Notes: generated from the letters alone by a model not told the origin. A stretch of DNA of 64,000 nt from Aminipila sp032051575 (GCF_032051575.1 NZ_DAMBYD010000008.1:146229-210228); one strand, 5' to 3'. Counted from the first letter of the stretch, positions 1 through 8,961 are shown. A program made the numbers and translations.

Positions 1-1
1 A

Positions 2-1000
2 GCAATTGCGCCTAGAATACTTGAGGGAAGGCAGTCAACATATGAAGAAGCTACACCGCCAACAGTGGAGGTTGTAAAACCTAAGACAGGCAATATAGAA
101 CTCACAAGTTCTCTTATAGGAACGGTAGAACCTTCTAAGGTGGAGGAAGTTTACCCAGAGATATCAGGAGAAGTGACTAGTGTAAAGGTTAAAGCCGGTC
201 AGACTGTTGCAGCAGGACAGGTGATATGCACTATTGAAAATAAACAGTTAGAATCAACGAGAATTAGTATGCAGACCCAGCAGGTAACCTTATCAGATGC
301 AAAGACTGCCATGGAAAGAGCACAAGCACTTTATGCAAGTGGAGATATTTCTACTCAAAGTTATGAAGACGCTAAAAATGCATTATCAAGGGCACAATTA
401 TCCTATGAATCAGCGGTAAATGATTATAATAACCAGTCAGGTTACAGCACAATTACAGCTTCAACCAGTGGCTTGCTGGAATCATGTGATGTAGAGGTTT
501 ATGATAATGTTGGCCCACAGACAAAGCTTTGTGTTATATCAGGTGGCAGTGAAAAAGTTGTATCTTTTGATGCGACTGAAAGAATTATAAAAAAGATGCA
601 GATTGGAGATAAGCTGGTATTAGAGAAGAGTGGCACTAAATATGAAGGGACTATCAGCGAAATCAGTACTATGGTAGATCAAGCTTCTGGTTTATTTAAA
701 GTAAAAGCAACTCTTGATTCCAAGGCTCCTTTAGCAACAGGAACGTCAGCAAAGGTTTATGTGACATCAGATAAAGTAGAAAATGTAATGACTATACCTG
801 CAGATGCTGTTTATTATGAAAATGGCAAGGCACTTGTTTATACATATGAGAAAGAAAAGGCACATAAAGTCTTTATTGAAGCTGGAATATCCGACGATAA
901 AAATATAGAAGTTATTTCGGGTTTGAGTAATTCTGACAAGGTTATATCAACATGGAGTTCGGAACTTTATGAGGGGGCATCTGTAAATGGGGTTAACTAA
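2..1000 (+). CDS. RND efflux membrane-fusion (adaptor) subunit, 5'-truncated
   Basis: Periplasmic-adaptor-type subunit that would link an RND pump to the outside of the membrane. The frame is open from base 2, so the gene starts left of the window and its signal or membrane anchor is missing; the GTG at 65 is not the real start. The visible part has the lipoyl-like half (GEVTSVKVKAGQTVAAGQ), a short helical hairpin rich in A/Q/R, the second lipoyl half, and a beta-barrel and membrane-proximal region ending in a typical GLSNSDKVI segment. It overlaps the next gene, the pump, by 14 bases, which supports one operon. The family call is secure; the substrate is unknown. Confidence 0.85.
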   Translation, partial: AIAPRILEGRQSTYEEATPPTVEVVKPKTGNIELTSSLIGTVEPSKVEEVYPEISGEVTSVKVKAGQTVAAGQVICTIENKQLESTRISMQTQQVTLSDAKTAMERAQALYASGDISTQSYEDAKNALSRAQLSYESAVNDYNNQSGYSTITASTSGLLESCDVEVYDNVGPQTKLCVISGGSEKVVSFDATERIIKKMQIGDKLVLEKSGTKYEGTISEISTMVDQASGLFKVKATLDSKAPLATGTSAKVYVTSDKVENVMTIPADAVYYENGKALVYTYEKEKAHKVFIEAGISDDKNIEVISGLSNSDKVISTWSSELYEGASVNGVN

Positions 1001-4000
1001 ATTTGTATTGAAAAGGCCTGTAACCGCAGTATTATGTGTACTTTGTCTGGTTGTATTCGGATTATCTTCAGTAGCCAGCAGCACTTTAGAGCAAATCCCT
1101 GAAATGAATATGCCCATTATGATTGTAAACACTGTTTATGCAGGAGCAAGTCCTGAAGATATAGATGAGCTGGTCACTCAGCCTATAGAAGATGCGGTTA
1201 ATACTTTAAGTGGATTAGATAGTGTAACCTCTACTTCTAATGAAAATAGCTCTATTGTTATGATTCAGTACGAATATAGTACGGATATTGATGAGGCTTA
1301 TATAGATTTAAAGAAAAAAATAGACGGGCTTACAGATGAACTGCCGGATGATGCAGGAACTCCTAATATTATGGAGCTTAACATCAATGATTCGCCGGTA
1401 GTAACCATGTCTGTAAGTAATAAAGCTCAAACTAATCTTTATGACTATGTAGATAAGAAAATTGTCCCTGAATTTGAAAAAATCAGCTCTGTAGCCAGTG
1501 TTGATGTTTCTGGAGGGCAGGGTTCATATATAAAAATTGAACTTAATTCAGAGAAATTAAATCAATTTGGAATTAAAATGAGTGATATATCTCAGGCAAT
1601 TGCAAATGGGGATTTTTCATATCCAGCAGGAAGTACTAAGACTGGAGACATGAAATATTCTGTTACTACTGGTGCTGATTACGATGATTTGGAAAGTTTG
1701 AATGAGATTCCTATTAATGTACCAAACGGTAGTGTAGTGCAACTACAGGATGTAGCTACAGTTTATGAGGCATTGGATGATCAAAGCAGTATCAGCCGAT
1801 ATAATGGTGAAGATACGATTTCTGTATCCATTAAGAAACAGCAGAGCAACAGTGCAGTAGAAGTTTCTAATTCAGTAATGAAGGTAGTTGAGCAACTGGA
1901 AAATGCCGATAAAAATCTTGATATCATAGTGGTAAGTGATACAAAAGATGATATTATGAGTTCGTTGACTTCAGTACTTGAAACTTTAATTATGGCTGTT
2001 GTGGTTTCAATGTTTATTATATACCTTTTCTTTGGTGATATAAAAGCTTCAATGATAGTAGGAAGTTCAATTCCGGTTTCTATATTTGTTGCTTTGATTA
2101 TGATGAATCGATTAGGCTTTTCATTAAATGTCATAACCATGGGAGCTCTGGTGCTTGGGGTTGGTATGATGGTAGATAACTCAATAGTAGTGCTGGAAAG
2201 CTGCTTTAGATCTATCACTTCAATTCCTGATGATGAGTATGATTCAGGGTATATAGATGCGGCCAACAAAGGGAGCTTGTTAAGCAGAAGTTATAAATCT
2301 GCAGCTATTGATGGAACAAAAACAGTAATGATGTCAATTCTTGGATCAACAGCTACAACTTGTGTTGTATTCCTTCCACTGGCATTTTTAGAAGGCATGA
2401 CAGGTCAAATGTTTAAACCATTAGGGTTCACTATAGTATTTTGTATGTTAGCCTCATTCCTTTCTGCGGTTACTATAGTACCACTTTGTTATTACATGTA
2501 CAGACCACAGGAAAAATTAAAAGCACCTGCTCAAAGACCAATTAGGATACTGCAGGCAAAATACAGAAGGATTATGAAAGCTATTTTGCCAAAACGTAAA
2601 ACAGTAATGCTTGTATCTATATCACTTTTATTAATTGCATTTGTATTGGCTTCACAGTTAGGTATGGAATTGATGAGCACAACTGATGATGGATCAATTT
2701 CTGTATCGATAGAGACGAGACCAGGTCTAAGTATAGAAAATGTAGATAAAATATTAAAGCAAGCTGAAAAAGTAGTGGCGAAAGATAAAAATGTAGAATC
2801 ATATATGGTTACATATGGAGGTGGAGGACTTTCCTTAGAAGGAACTTCAAAAGCAACCTTAAAAGCATATATAAAGGATAATGTTAAAGATCTGGAAGCT
2901 GTGAAGAATTCATGGAAAGCGCCTATGAATGCTATCAAGAATTGTAACATTACTTTAGAAGTAGGTTCCTCTATGTCAGGTATGAAAATGAGTGAAGGAT
3001 ATGAATTGATCATAAAAAGTACACAATATGATGACGTAAAACAGGCTTCAGACAAAATTGTTAAAGAACTGATGAAAAGATCAGAAGTGACAAAAGTTCA
3101 TTCAAGTTTAGAAAACGCTGCACCAGTAGTGAAAATATCGGTAGACTCTGTACAGGCTAAAGCTGAAGGACTATCGCCAATACAGATTGGACAGTCCGTA
3201 AACAATATGTTAAGTGGAGTAAAAGCTACCAGTATGAAAGTTAACGGGGAAGATACAGATGTAAAAGTTGAGTTTGCAGAGGGTGAATATGATACCCTTG
3301 ATAAGGTTCAGGGCATTGTACTTTCGGATGGAAAAGGCGGTGCCGTGGCTTTATCGGATGTAGCGGATATCCATTATCAGGACAGTCCTAGTTCAATCTC
3401 AAGGGAAGACAAACAGTATAAGGTAACTATAAGTGCAGATTATACAGATAAAGCAGGTAAAGATACTAAGATGATTCTTGATAAAGAAGTTGCCCAAAAA
3501 TATATGACAGGAACTGTTTCTATGGGATTAAACTCTGTAAATAAGTCAATGAATAAAGAGTTTGCATCTTTAGGTACAGCTATAGCAACTGCAATATTCC
3601 TTATTTTTGTAGTAATGGCAGCTCAATTTGAATCCCCAAGATTTTCATTTATGGTTATGACCACCATCCCATTCGCATTAATAGGATCGTTCTTACTGCT
3701 GTTCCTATTTAATGTACCTATAAGTATGGTTTCTCTACTAGGGTTCTTGATGCTAGTGGGAACAGTAGTAAATAATGGAATACTATATGTGGACACAGTG
3801 AACCAGTATAGAGCAGAAATGCCTCTTGAAAAAGCACTTATAGAGGCAGCTGTAACGCGTATGAGACCAATTTTTATGACTACATTGACGACTATCGTAT
3901 CTATGATGCCAATGGCTATGGCTATTGGTGACGGCGGGCAAATGATGCAGGGCCTAGCACTGGTAAATGTTGGGGGGCTAATAGCATCAACCATATTGTC

Positions 4001-4097
4001 TCTAATTATGCTGCCAGTATACTATTCAATCATGTATAGGAAAAAAGCGCGTAAACAAGATATTATTCGTGAACAGGATATGAAGGTAGGCATATAG
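987..4097 (+). CDS. RND family efflux pump permease (AcrB/HAE1-like)
   Basis: Proton-driven inner-membrane exporter of 1036 residues, the normal RND length. It shows the family layout: TM1 near residues 12-32, a large extracytoplasmic loop, TM2-6 around 335-510, a second loop, and TM8-12 near the C-terminus. The TM4 relay segment reads MMVDNSIVVLE, with one Asp where AcrB has two, a variant common in Gram-positive RND pumps. It starts inside the adaptor gene, so the two are translationally coupled. No outer-membrane channel gene is nearby, which fits a monoderm host. The exported compound cannot be read from sequence. Confidence 0.92.
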   Translation: MGLTKFVLKRPVTAVLCVLCLVVFGLSSVASSTLEQIPEMNMPIMIVNTVYAGASPEDIDELVTQPIEDAVNTLSGLDSVTSTSNENSSIVMIQYEYSTDIDEAYIDLKKKIDGLTDELPDDAGTPNIMELNINDSPVVTMSVSNKAQTNLYDYVDKKIVPEFEKISSVASVDVSGGQGSYIKIELNSEKLNQFGIKMSDISQAIANGDFSYPAGSTKTGDMKYSVTTGADYDDLESLNEIPINVPNGSVVQLQDVATVYEALDDQSSISRYNGEDTISVSIKKQQSNSAVEVSNSVMKVVEQLENADKNLDIIVVSDTKDDIMSSLTSVLETLIMAVVVSMFIIYLFFGDIKASMIVGSSIPVSIFVALIMMNRLGFSLNVITMGALVLGVGMMVDNSIVVLESCFRSITSIPDDEYDSGYIDAANKGSLLSRSYKSAAIDGTKTVMMSILGSTATTCVVFLPLAFLEGMTGQMFKPLGFTIVFCMLASFLSAVTIVPLCYYMYRPQEKLKAPAQRPIRILQAKYRRIMKAILPKRKTVMLVSISLLLIAFVLASQLGMELMSTTDDGSISVSIETRPGLSIENVDKILKQAEKVVAKDKNVESYMVTYGGGGLSLEGTSKATLKAYIKDNVKDLEAVKNSWKAPMNAIKNCNITLEVGSSMSGMKMSEGYELIIKSTQYDDVKQASDKIVKELMKRSEVTKVHSSLENAAPVVKISVDSVQAKAEGLSPIQIGQSVNNMLSGVKATSMKVNGEDTDVKVEFAEGEYDTLDKVQGIVLSDGKGGAVALSDVADIHYQDSPSSISREDKQYKVTISADYTDKAGKDTKMILDKEVAQKYMTGTVSMGLNSVNKSMNKEFASLGTAIATAIFLIFVVMAAQFESPRFSFMVMTTIPFALIGSFLLLFLFNVPISMVSLLGFLMLVGTVVNNGILYVDTVNQYRAEMPLEKALIEAAVTRMRPIFMTTLTTIVSMMPMAMAIGDGGQMMQGLALVNVGGLIASTILSLIMLPVYYSIMYRKKARKQDIIREQDMKVGI

Positions 4098-4140
4098 AGG
4101 GCAATGTTTAAATATACAAGGAAAATTTAAGGATAAATAA

Positions 4141-4168
4141 AAAACTGCTAGGAAACTAGCAGTTTTTT
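4141..4168. terminator. bidirectional terminator between the RND operon and rluB-like gene
   Basis: A 10-bp perfect stem (AAAACTGCTA / TAGCAGTTTT) with a 6-base loop, with A-rich and T-rich flanks, serves the convergent genes on both sides. Confidence 0.8.
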
Positions 4169-4863
4169 AAGTATTCAATTTCTTTAGGTGCAAGTTTGCG
4201 GTAATGGCCTACCATCAGTCTGCCTAAATACAGTTCTCCGATTGCAATTCTTTCAAGTTCCTGAACTTTGTTGCCCACTGCGGCAAACATTTTTCTCACC
4301 TGTCGGTTTTTTCCTTCATAAATCTGAATTTCCACGATAGCAGAGCGGTCACCTTGTTTGATAACTTTGACATTTGCTTTTGAAGTAACAAAACCTCCAA
4401 TATCAACACCATTTTTAAGTTTTGCAATCCTTTCGTTCGAAAGTACTCCAGATACTCTGGCACGATAAGTCTTATAAATGTGATGTTTAGGATGGGTTAG
4501 TTTATAGGCCATATCTCCGTCATTTGTCATAAGCAGCATACCAGAAGTATTATAATCCAGTCTGCCTATAGCAAAAAGTCTGGCATCCACATCAGAAACT
4601 AAGTCCTGAACCGTAAGACGGCCTTTTTCATCTTCCGAAGTGGTGATGTATCCAAGAGGCTTATTTAGCATAATGTAAACTGGCTTTTGTTTTAGAGTAT
4701 CTATTTTTCGGCCATTTACTTCAACTACGTCACCATCCTTCACATCATATCCAAGTTCTTTGACTACTAATCCATTTATTTTAACGTTTCCGTTGGCAGT
4801 AAATTCGTCTGCCTTACGTCTGCTGGCCAAACCAGCCTGCGCAATGTATTTATTCAATCTCAT
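4156..4863 (-). CDS. rluB: RsuA/RluB-type rRNA pseudouridine synthase
   Basis: Isomerises a uridine in ribosomal RNA to pseudouridine. The 235-residue protein has an N-terminal S4 RNA-binding domain (about 1-55, starting MRLNKYIAQAGLASRRKAD) and the catalytic domain with the hallmark GRLDYNTSGMLL, whose Asp is the nucleophile, and a late KNRQVRKMF motif. An AGGAG precedes the ATG. It is a single gene ending in the shared terminator. RluB (23S) is more likely than RsuA (16S) by analogy with Firmicutes, but the exact target base is an inference. Confidence 0.88.
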   Translation of the reverse strand: MRLNKYIAQAGLASRRKADEFTANGNVKINGLVVKELGYDVKDGDVVEVNGRKIDTLKQKPVYIMLNKPLGYITTSEDEKGRLTVQDLVSDVDARLFAIGRLDYNTSGMLLMTNDGDMAYKLTHPKHHIYKTYRARVSGVLSNERIAKLKNGVDIGGFVTSKANVKVIKQGDRSAIVEIQIYEGKNRQVRKMFAAVGNKVQELERIAIGELYLGRLMVGHYRKLAPKEIEYLKNC

Positions 4864-4934
4864 GATATAAATTCTCCTACCTATTAGTATGGATGTAGTA
4901 TATCAAAAAAATACACAAAAGTCCATCTATATGC

Positions 4935-5855
4935 TTATATGCTATCTGGTAGTTTCGCAATTTCTTCAATAGCTTCCTCTTTATAGGATGGCAGAATGGA
5001 GGCAATGACGGTGCCTATGATAATCAGTATTGCGCCTAATATTCCCTTTACAGATAATGTTTCCCCTAAAAGAGGGTAAGAAGCTATAGCAGTAAAAATG
5101 GGTTCCATACAAAAGGACAGGGATACAAAAACTGCAGAGACTTGTTTTAATGCATGATTCTGCAGCATATAGGCTATGCAGGTGCACCCTAAAGCTAAAT
5201 AAATAAGCGTTCCCCAGCCTGAGGCTGGAATACTAAATAAAATAGTTGAGTCTTCAAAAAATAAAGCAAAAACTAATGAAATAAGCGCAGTAAGGCCCGC
5301 TTGTGCGGTGGAAAGAGCCATAGGACCTATGCTGCAGACGTACTTTGAGCTATATGTTAAAGTAACAGCCAATGATACAGAGCTAAGTAGTGCAAAGAAC
5401 TCACCCATGCCAAATTGAAATCGACCGCTGTTTCCACAAAGAAAATACATTCCTACCACTACAATTGCAATAGCGCCGACGACATGAATATTCGTTTTTT
5501 TCTTAAGGACCACAGCAGACAAGAATGGAGTAAATACTACGGATAAAGCCATTAGAAAGCCGGAAATGTTAGCTGCAGTAGCTAGTAACGATAAAGTTGA
5601 AAAAATAAAAGATACAGCATTAAAAAGACAGATAATAAATAACCCTGGCAGGCTTTCTTTTGTAATATCTTTTATTATTTTTTTCCTGAATAACAGGATG
5701 AATACCAAAAAAGCAAGAGTAAATCGTATAGTAAGAGAATAAAAGGGAGTGACTGAGTTTAGGCAGATTTTCGTGATGGGGTTGCCTATTCCCCATATAA
5801 GACATTGTAATAGGATAAAACTTTTATACATATATAATTTTTGATTATTTTTCAT
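4935..5855 (-). CDS. EamA/DMT family transporter
   Basis: Drug/metabolite superfamily permease of 306 residues with about ten hydrophobic segments and the two EamA repeats (roughly 10-145 and 160-295). I chose the ATG at 5855 because an AAGGTGG lies about 10 bases upstream; an in-frame ATG 27 bases earlier would place that site inside the gene. It is preceded by a 230-base leader containing a short peptide gene and a terminator, so expression is probably inducible by attenuation. The substrate is unknown; amino acids or small drugs are typical for the family. Confidence 0.85.
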   Translation of the reverse strand: MKNNQKLYMYKSFILLQCLIWGIGNPITKICLNSVTPFYSLTIRFTLAFLVFILLFRKKIIKDITKESLPGLFIICLFNAVSFIFSTLSLLATAANISGFLMALSVVFTPFLSAVVLKKKTNIHVVGAIAIVVVGMYFLCGNSGRFQFGMGEFFALLSSVSLAVTLTYSSKYVCSIGPMALSTAQAGLTALISLVFALFFEDSTILFSIPASGWGTLIYLALGCTCIAYMLQNHALKQVSAVFVSLSFCMEPIFTAIASYPLLGETLSVKGILGAILIIIGTVIASILPSYKEEAIEEIAKLPDSI

Positions 5856-5879
5856 AATAATTACCACCTTGTTTAATTT

Positions 5880-5917
5880 CAAAAAATAAAAAAGCTATCG
5901 GCTTATACTCCGATAGC
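5880..5917 (-). terminator. leader terminator (attenuator) before the EamA gene
   Basis: Read on the minus strand, an 8-bp GC-containing stem (GCTATCGG / CCGATAGC) with an 8-base loop is followed by a T-rich run. It lies between the promoter at 6093-6121 and the transporter start, so transcription must pass it. Confidence 0.75.
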
Positions 5918-5970
5918 AAATATTTGAAATCACAAGACGCAATCTTCTCTGCCAAAAGAGCACAAGCAAA

Positions 5971-6060
5971 TTACGCAGTTATCCCCTTACGAAAATAAGA
6001 GTATAACTGCTTGGCTCTGTAGTGATATTTATTGTTCAAAATGTGCATTATAGATAACAT
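5971..6060 (-). CDS. putative 29-residue leader peptide of the EamA transporter
   Basis: An ATG preceded by AAGGAG at suitable spacing opens a 29-codon frame (MLSIMHILNNKYHYR..., ending RKGITA) in the leader between a good sigma-A promoter and the attenuator. The peptide is rich in Tyr, Lys and Arg. Its last third overlaps an internal hairpin (GCAGTTAT / ATAACTGC), so ribosome position could alter RNA folding downstream. That layout is known for antibiotic- or amino-acid-responsive attenuation; I did not recognise the peptide family. Confidence 0.5.
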   Translation of the reverse strand: MLSIMHILNNKYHYRAKQLYSYFRKGITA

Positions 6061-6092
6061 CAAAAACTTTCTCCTTATTTGATTTACCATCC

Positions 6093-6121
6093 ATTGTACC
6101 TATTGTAAACGAATATGTCAA
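6093..6121 (-). promoter_or_regulatory. sigma-A promoter of the EamA leader transcript
   Basis: On the minus strand TTGACA (6116-6121), a 17-base spacer and TACAAT (6093-6098). The predicted start is near 6086, giving a leader of about 230 bases. Confidence 0.75.
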
Positions 6122-6147
6122 ATGAAATTATTTATTTACAGTACATT

Positions 6148-6303
6148 CTAGTGATAGCACCCAATAAAAGCAGGTTCTTGAATATCATTATTAGCCTGGC
6201 TGCAACCGCTAATAGTGTATAAATTATAAGCGCTTAATTCTTCTTTTGTAAAATTTTTTTCTAATACAACTTTCTTTGGGTTTTCTTTCATAACAGTTAA
6301 CAT
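6148..6303 (-). CDS. 51-residue orphan peptide with two cysteines
   Basis: Small gene with its own promoter and a strong AGGAGG eight bases before the ATG at 6303. The product starts MLTVMKENPKKVVLEKN, is charged in the first half and ends with a core-like segment holding GCS and GCYH. That charged-leader and Cys-containing tail recalls ribosomally made modified peptides, but no modifying enzyme, peptidase or dedicated exporter is clearly adjacent; the EamA gene lies downstream on the same strand. Function unknown. An upstream in-frame ATG at 6345 has no ribosome site and was not used. Confidence 0.5.
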   Translation of the reverse strand: MLTVMKENPKKVVLEKNFTKEELSAYNLYTISGCSQANNDIQEPAFIGCYH

Positions 6304-6367
6304 AATTTTAATCCTCCTGTTTTTATTAATATGAAAAAGCATCACAGCAATTGTTTACTACGTTATT

Positions 6368-6396
6368 ATAATAAAGCGATAAACCAAAAAAGTCAA
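6368..6396 (-). promoter_or_regulatory. sigma-A promoter of the 51-residue peptide gene
   Basis: On the minus strand TTGACT (6391-6396), a 17-base spacer and TATTAT (6368-6373), about 65 bases before the start codon. Confidence 0.65.
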
Positions 6397-6497
6397 GAGA
6401 AAATTATGATTTTATTAAAAATCTTATTAATCCAAAAAATAAAAATAGATTTATGTTATAATTTTATTACTGATCTTGATTGGAGGCTGTTACAAAA

Positions 6498-7280
6498 ATG
6501 ATTAAGCAAGTGCAGAAAAAAATAATCATACTGGCTTTATTCGCTGGGGAAATTATGATGAAAAGCGGTGCAGAAATCTATAGGGTAGAAGATACGATTA
6601 CAAGAATATGCAGAGCTTGTAATATTCCATATGTGGAGGTTTTTGTTACTCCAACAGGAATTTTTTTGTCTTTAGATAAAGGCGATGATAGTGAAATGTT
6701 CACCTTTATTAAAAGGATAAAGGGAACGGGAACTGACTTGGGTAAAATATCTGAAATTAATCAGTTCTCAAGAGATTTTGTAAGTACGGATTTATCTATT
6801 GAAGCTGGCATGGAACGTCTGAAACAGATAGGACAAGGTAAACCGTATAATATTTGGATAAGAAGTCTGGGTGCGGCTTTCGCCTGCGCTTTTTTCTGTT
6901 TAATGTTTAAGGGGAGTCTTCAGGATTTTGCCTGTGCTTTTGTAATAGGGGCTTCTAGTTATTTATTGTCATTAGGTTTTGATCAGATTGAAACGAATTA
7001 TTTTATAAAAGGTTTTTGTTGTACAGCATTTGCCGCATTTCTAGCATTGCTAAGTACCACAGTAGGACTGGGAAACAACTCTGGACCTATTACTATTGGG
7101 GCCCTTATGCTCTTTGTTCCAGGGGTAGCAATCACCAATGCAATAAGGGATTTTCTTGCAAGTGATATGTTATCTGGATTAGCAAGAGCTGCAGAAGCAT
7201 TTTTTATAGCAGTTTCACTAGCTACGGGAGCCGGCGTTGTGCTTAGGCTATGGGTTCTATTCGGAGGTGATATCATATGA
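6498..7280 (+). CDS. threonine/serine exporter ThrE-type, N-terminal-domain subunit
   Basis: Corresponds to the N-terminal cytoplasmic and membrane half of ThrE-family exporters (DUF1212, YjjP-like), 260 residues. The start MIKQVQKK is chosen because GGAGG sits 11 bases upstream; the TTG at 6480 would include that site. Residues 18-60 carry the conserved GAEIYRVEDTI and VTPTGIFLSL segments, followed by five hydrophobic helices. It overlaps the following gene by four bases; together the two equal one full ThrE. Whether the natural substrate is threonine, serine or a dipeptide is inferred from the family only. Confidence 0.85.
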   Translation: MIKQVQKKIIILALFAGEIMMKSGAEIYRVEDTITRICRACNIPYVEVFVTPTGIFLSLDKGDDSEMFTFIKRIKGTGTDLGKISEINQFSRDFVSTDLSIEAGMERLKQIGQGKPYNIWIRSLGAAFACAFFCLMFKGSLQDFACAFVIGASSYLLSLGFDQIETNYFIKGFCCTAFAAFLALLSTTVGLGNNSGPITIGALMLFVPGVAITNAIRDFLASDMLSGLARAAEAFFIAVSLATGAGVVLRLWVLFGGDII

Positions 7281-7735
7281 CATACTTTTTACAATTTGTA
7301 TTTGGATTTGTATCAACTGTAGGTTTCGCCATATTATTTCATGTTCCAAAGAGAAACATTCTTATGTCCAGTCTGGTTGGGGGAATAGGCTGGGTTGTAT
7401 TTGCCTATTGTCGTAATGATTATGGAAGTGCCTTACTTGGGTGCTTTTTAGGAGCATGTATGGTAGGCTTACTAGCCGACATATTTTCCAGGGTATATAA
7501 GGAAACAGCTACGGTGTATATAATTCCAGGAATTATACCTTTGGTACCTGGTGCAGGTATGTATTACACCACTTTGTATCTTATAAATGGAGAGCTTGAA
7601 AAGGCTGCAACTACAGGCACAGAGACACTTCTTATGGCAGGAAGCATTTCTGTAGGCCTATTAGTAGTTGGTTCCTTTTTTAGAATGCATTATACAATAA
7701 AAGGAAAATTCAAAAGAATTATTAGAAAAACATAG
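7277..7735 (+). CDS. threonine/serine exporter ThrE-type, C-terminal-domain subunit
   Basis: Membrane protein of 152 residues matching the C-terminal half of ThrE (DUF3815, YjjB-like), with about four to five hydrophobic helices and the conserved stretch IIPGIIPLVPGAGMYYT around residue 88. Its ATG overlaps the TGA of the previous gene, so the two are coupled and probably form one transporter. Two-gene ThrE systems are common in Firmicutes, so this is not a frameshifted single gene. Confidence 0.85.
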   Translation: MTYFLQFVFGFVSTVGFAILFHVPKRNILMSSLVGGIGWVVFAYCRNDYGSALLGCFLGACMVGLLADIFSRVYKETATVYIIPGIIPLVPGAGMYYTTLYLINGELEKAATTGTETLLMAGSISVGLLVVGSFFRMHYTIKGKFKRIIRKT

Positions 7736-7782
7736 AAAATATGCTATAATTAAATATTATCTTCAAACTTGGAGGAATGACT

Positions 7783-8724
7783 ATGAAAAGTATTTTAGTT
7801 GTGGATGACAGCCAATTTAACTTAATGGTTGTACAGAAAGCATTAGAAAAAGATTATGAAGTTACTACAAAGCTAAATGGAAAAGAAGGCATTAAATTTG
7901 CTAAAAATAATGCGGTGGATTTGATTTTGCTTGATATAGAAATGGCGGAAATTAGCGGAATTGATACGATTAAGCTGTTAAAGAAGGATTCTAGACTTGC
8001 TAAAATACCTACTATATTTTTAACGGGCTTAACAGATCATGAAGTGGAAAGAACTTGTCTGGACTTAGGAGCAAGAGATTTTATTACAAAGCCTTTCAAT
8101 GAACCGGTTATGTTACAAAGAATAAAAATGGTTCTGGAACTTGAAGATTTAAGAAAGAATCTTGAGAGGCAGGTTAGATATAAAACCGAGGAATTAGAAA
8201 AACTAACGGCTAAAATTATTACTACATTTGCAAATAGTATAGACCCTATTACTGATTTGTGGAGCAGGATGTATATTGAAGAAAAGACCAACTCTGCAAT
8301 CAGCCAATTTTCTCTCACAGGGGCGCTAGCAGTTATAGACATAGATAATTTTAGACTGATTAATGATGCATTAGGATATGAACAAGGTAATATCTGTTTG
8401 AAAACGGTTGGTGAGACAATTAGAAGTATTATTAGGGAACCAGATGTTGCAGCAAGGGCTTCTGCTGATGAGTTCCTAATATATTTTCCTAAGGCTAATA
8501 CCAGGGAAGAGGCTCTTGTCAAAGTTAAAGAGATTTTCCATCAAGCAGCAAACATGCTAGAAAAAAATAAATTCCATGGGATTACATTATCAGCAGGAAT
8601 TGCGATGACAATTGAGGTGGGAGAAAGTTTTGACCTGCTTTATTATAGTGCAGAAAAAGTTTTACACGGAATAAAACTGAATGGCAAAAATAGTATTGGA
8701 TTCTATAGTCAGAAAGAAGAATAA
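7783..8724 (+). CDS. response regulator with receiver domain and degenerate GGDEF domain
   Basis: Receiver domain at about residues 2-120 (VDDSQFN near the start, phospho-acceptor Asp in LILLDIEM, Lys in TKPF), a helical linker, then a GGDEF fold at about 155-313. The signature reads SADEF in place of GGDEF, while the upstream REPD matches the RxxD inhibitory site at the usual five-residue distance. The first two glycines of the active loop are lost, so cyclic-di-GMP synthesis is doubtful; it may bind the nucleotide or only signal. I chose the second ATG (7783), seven bases after GGAGG. No histidine kinase is adjacent. Confidence 0.85.
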   Translation: MKSILVVDDSQFNLMVVQKALEKDYEVTTKLNGKEGIKFAKNNAVDLILLDIEMAEISGIDTIKLLKKDSRLAKIPTIFLTGLTDHEVERTCLDLGARDFITKPFNEPVMLQRIKMVLELEDLRKNLERQVRYKTEELEKLTAKIITTFANSIDPITDLWSRMYIEEKTNSAISQFSLTGALAVIDIDNFRLINDALGYEQGNICLKTVGETIRSIIREPDVAARASADEFLIYFPKANTREEALVKVKEIFHQAANMLEKNKFHGITLSAGIAMTIEVGESFDLLYYSAEKVLHGIKLNGKNSIGFYSQKEE

Positions 8725-8939
8725 AATGGAACAAGTTAGACCATGGATATTTTGACGCACAGATTTTAAGGCCGTATAACGACAGAATATGGAAATATGG
8801 CGGCTCATGGGAAAATCGAAGCCGCTTATTTCATTGGGGAAACTACTGTATAGAAAGTGGATATTTTCATATGATTGCTTTAGGAAGACAGTTACTGGCA
8901 CAGCAAAGACCTGTAGAGTGCATTATTTATAATAAGTAA
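8709..8939 (+). pseudogene. possible gene remnant without start codon
   Basis: A 76-codon open stretch with protein-like composition (for example IWKYGGSWENRSRLFHWG) follows the response regulator in another frame. It has no ATG, GTG or TTG near its beginning and no ribosome site, and is closed upstream by a TAG. It may be the tail of a decayed gene; I did not recognise the family, and chance cannot be excluded. Confidence 0.25.
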
Positions 8940-8961
8940 TGACCTGCTGAATGATAAATAA

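Noticed and set aside
1781..3994. Long minus-strand frames opposite the RND pump gene
   Set aside because: They are low-complexity shadows of the plus-strand codons without ribosome sites.
5880..6090. T-box or known riboswitch before the EamA gene
   Set aside because: No AGGGTGG-type T-box sequence or other aptamer consensus I know was found; the peptide gene plus terminator explains the layout.
6498..7735. ThrE exporter split by a frameshift
   Set aside because: The second gene has its own ATG in a four-base overlap and both halves are complete domains; two-gene ThrE systems are normal.
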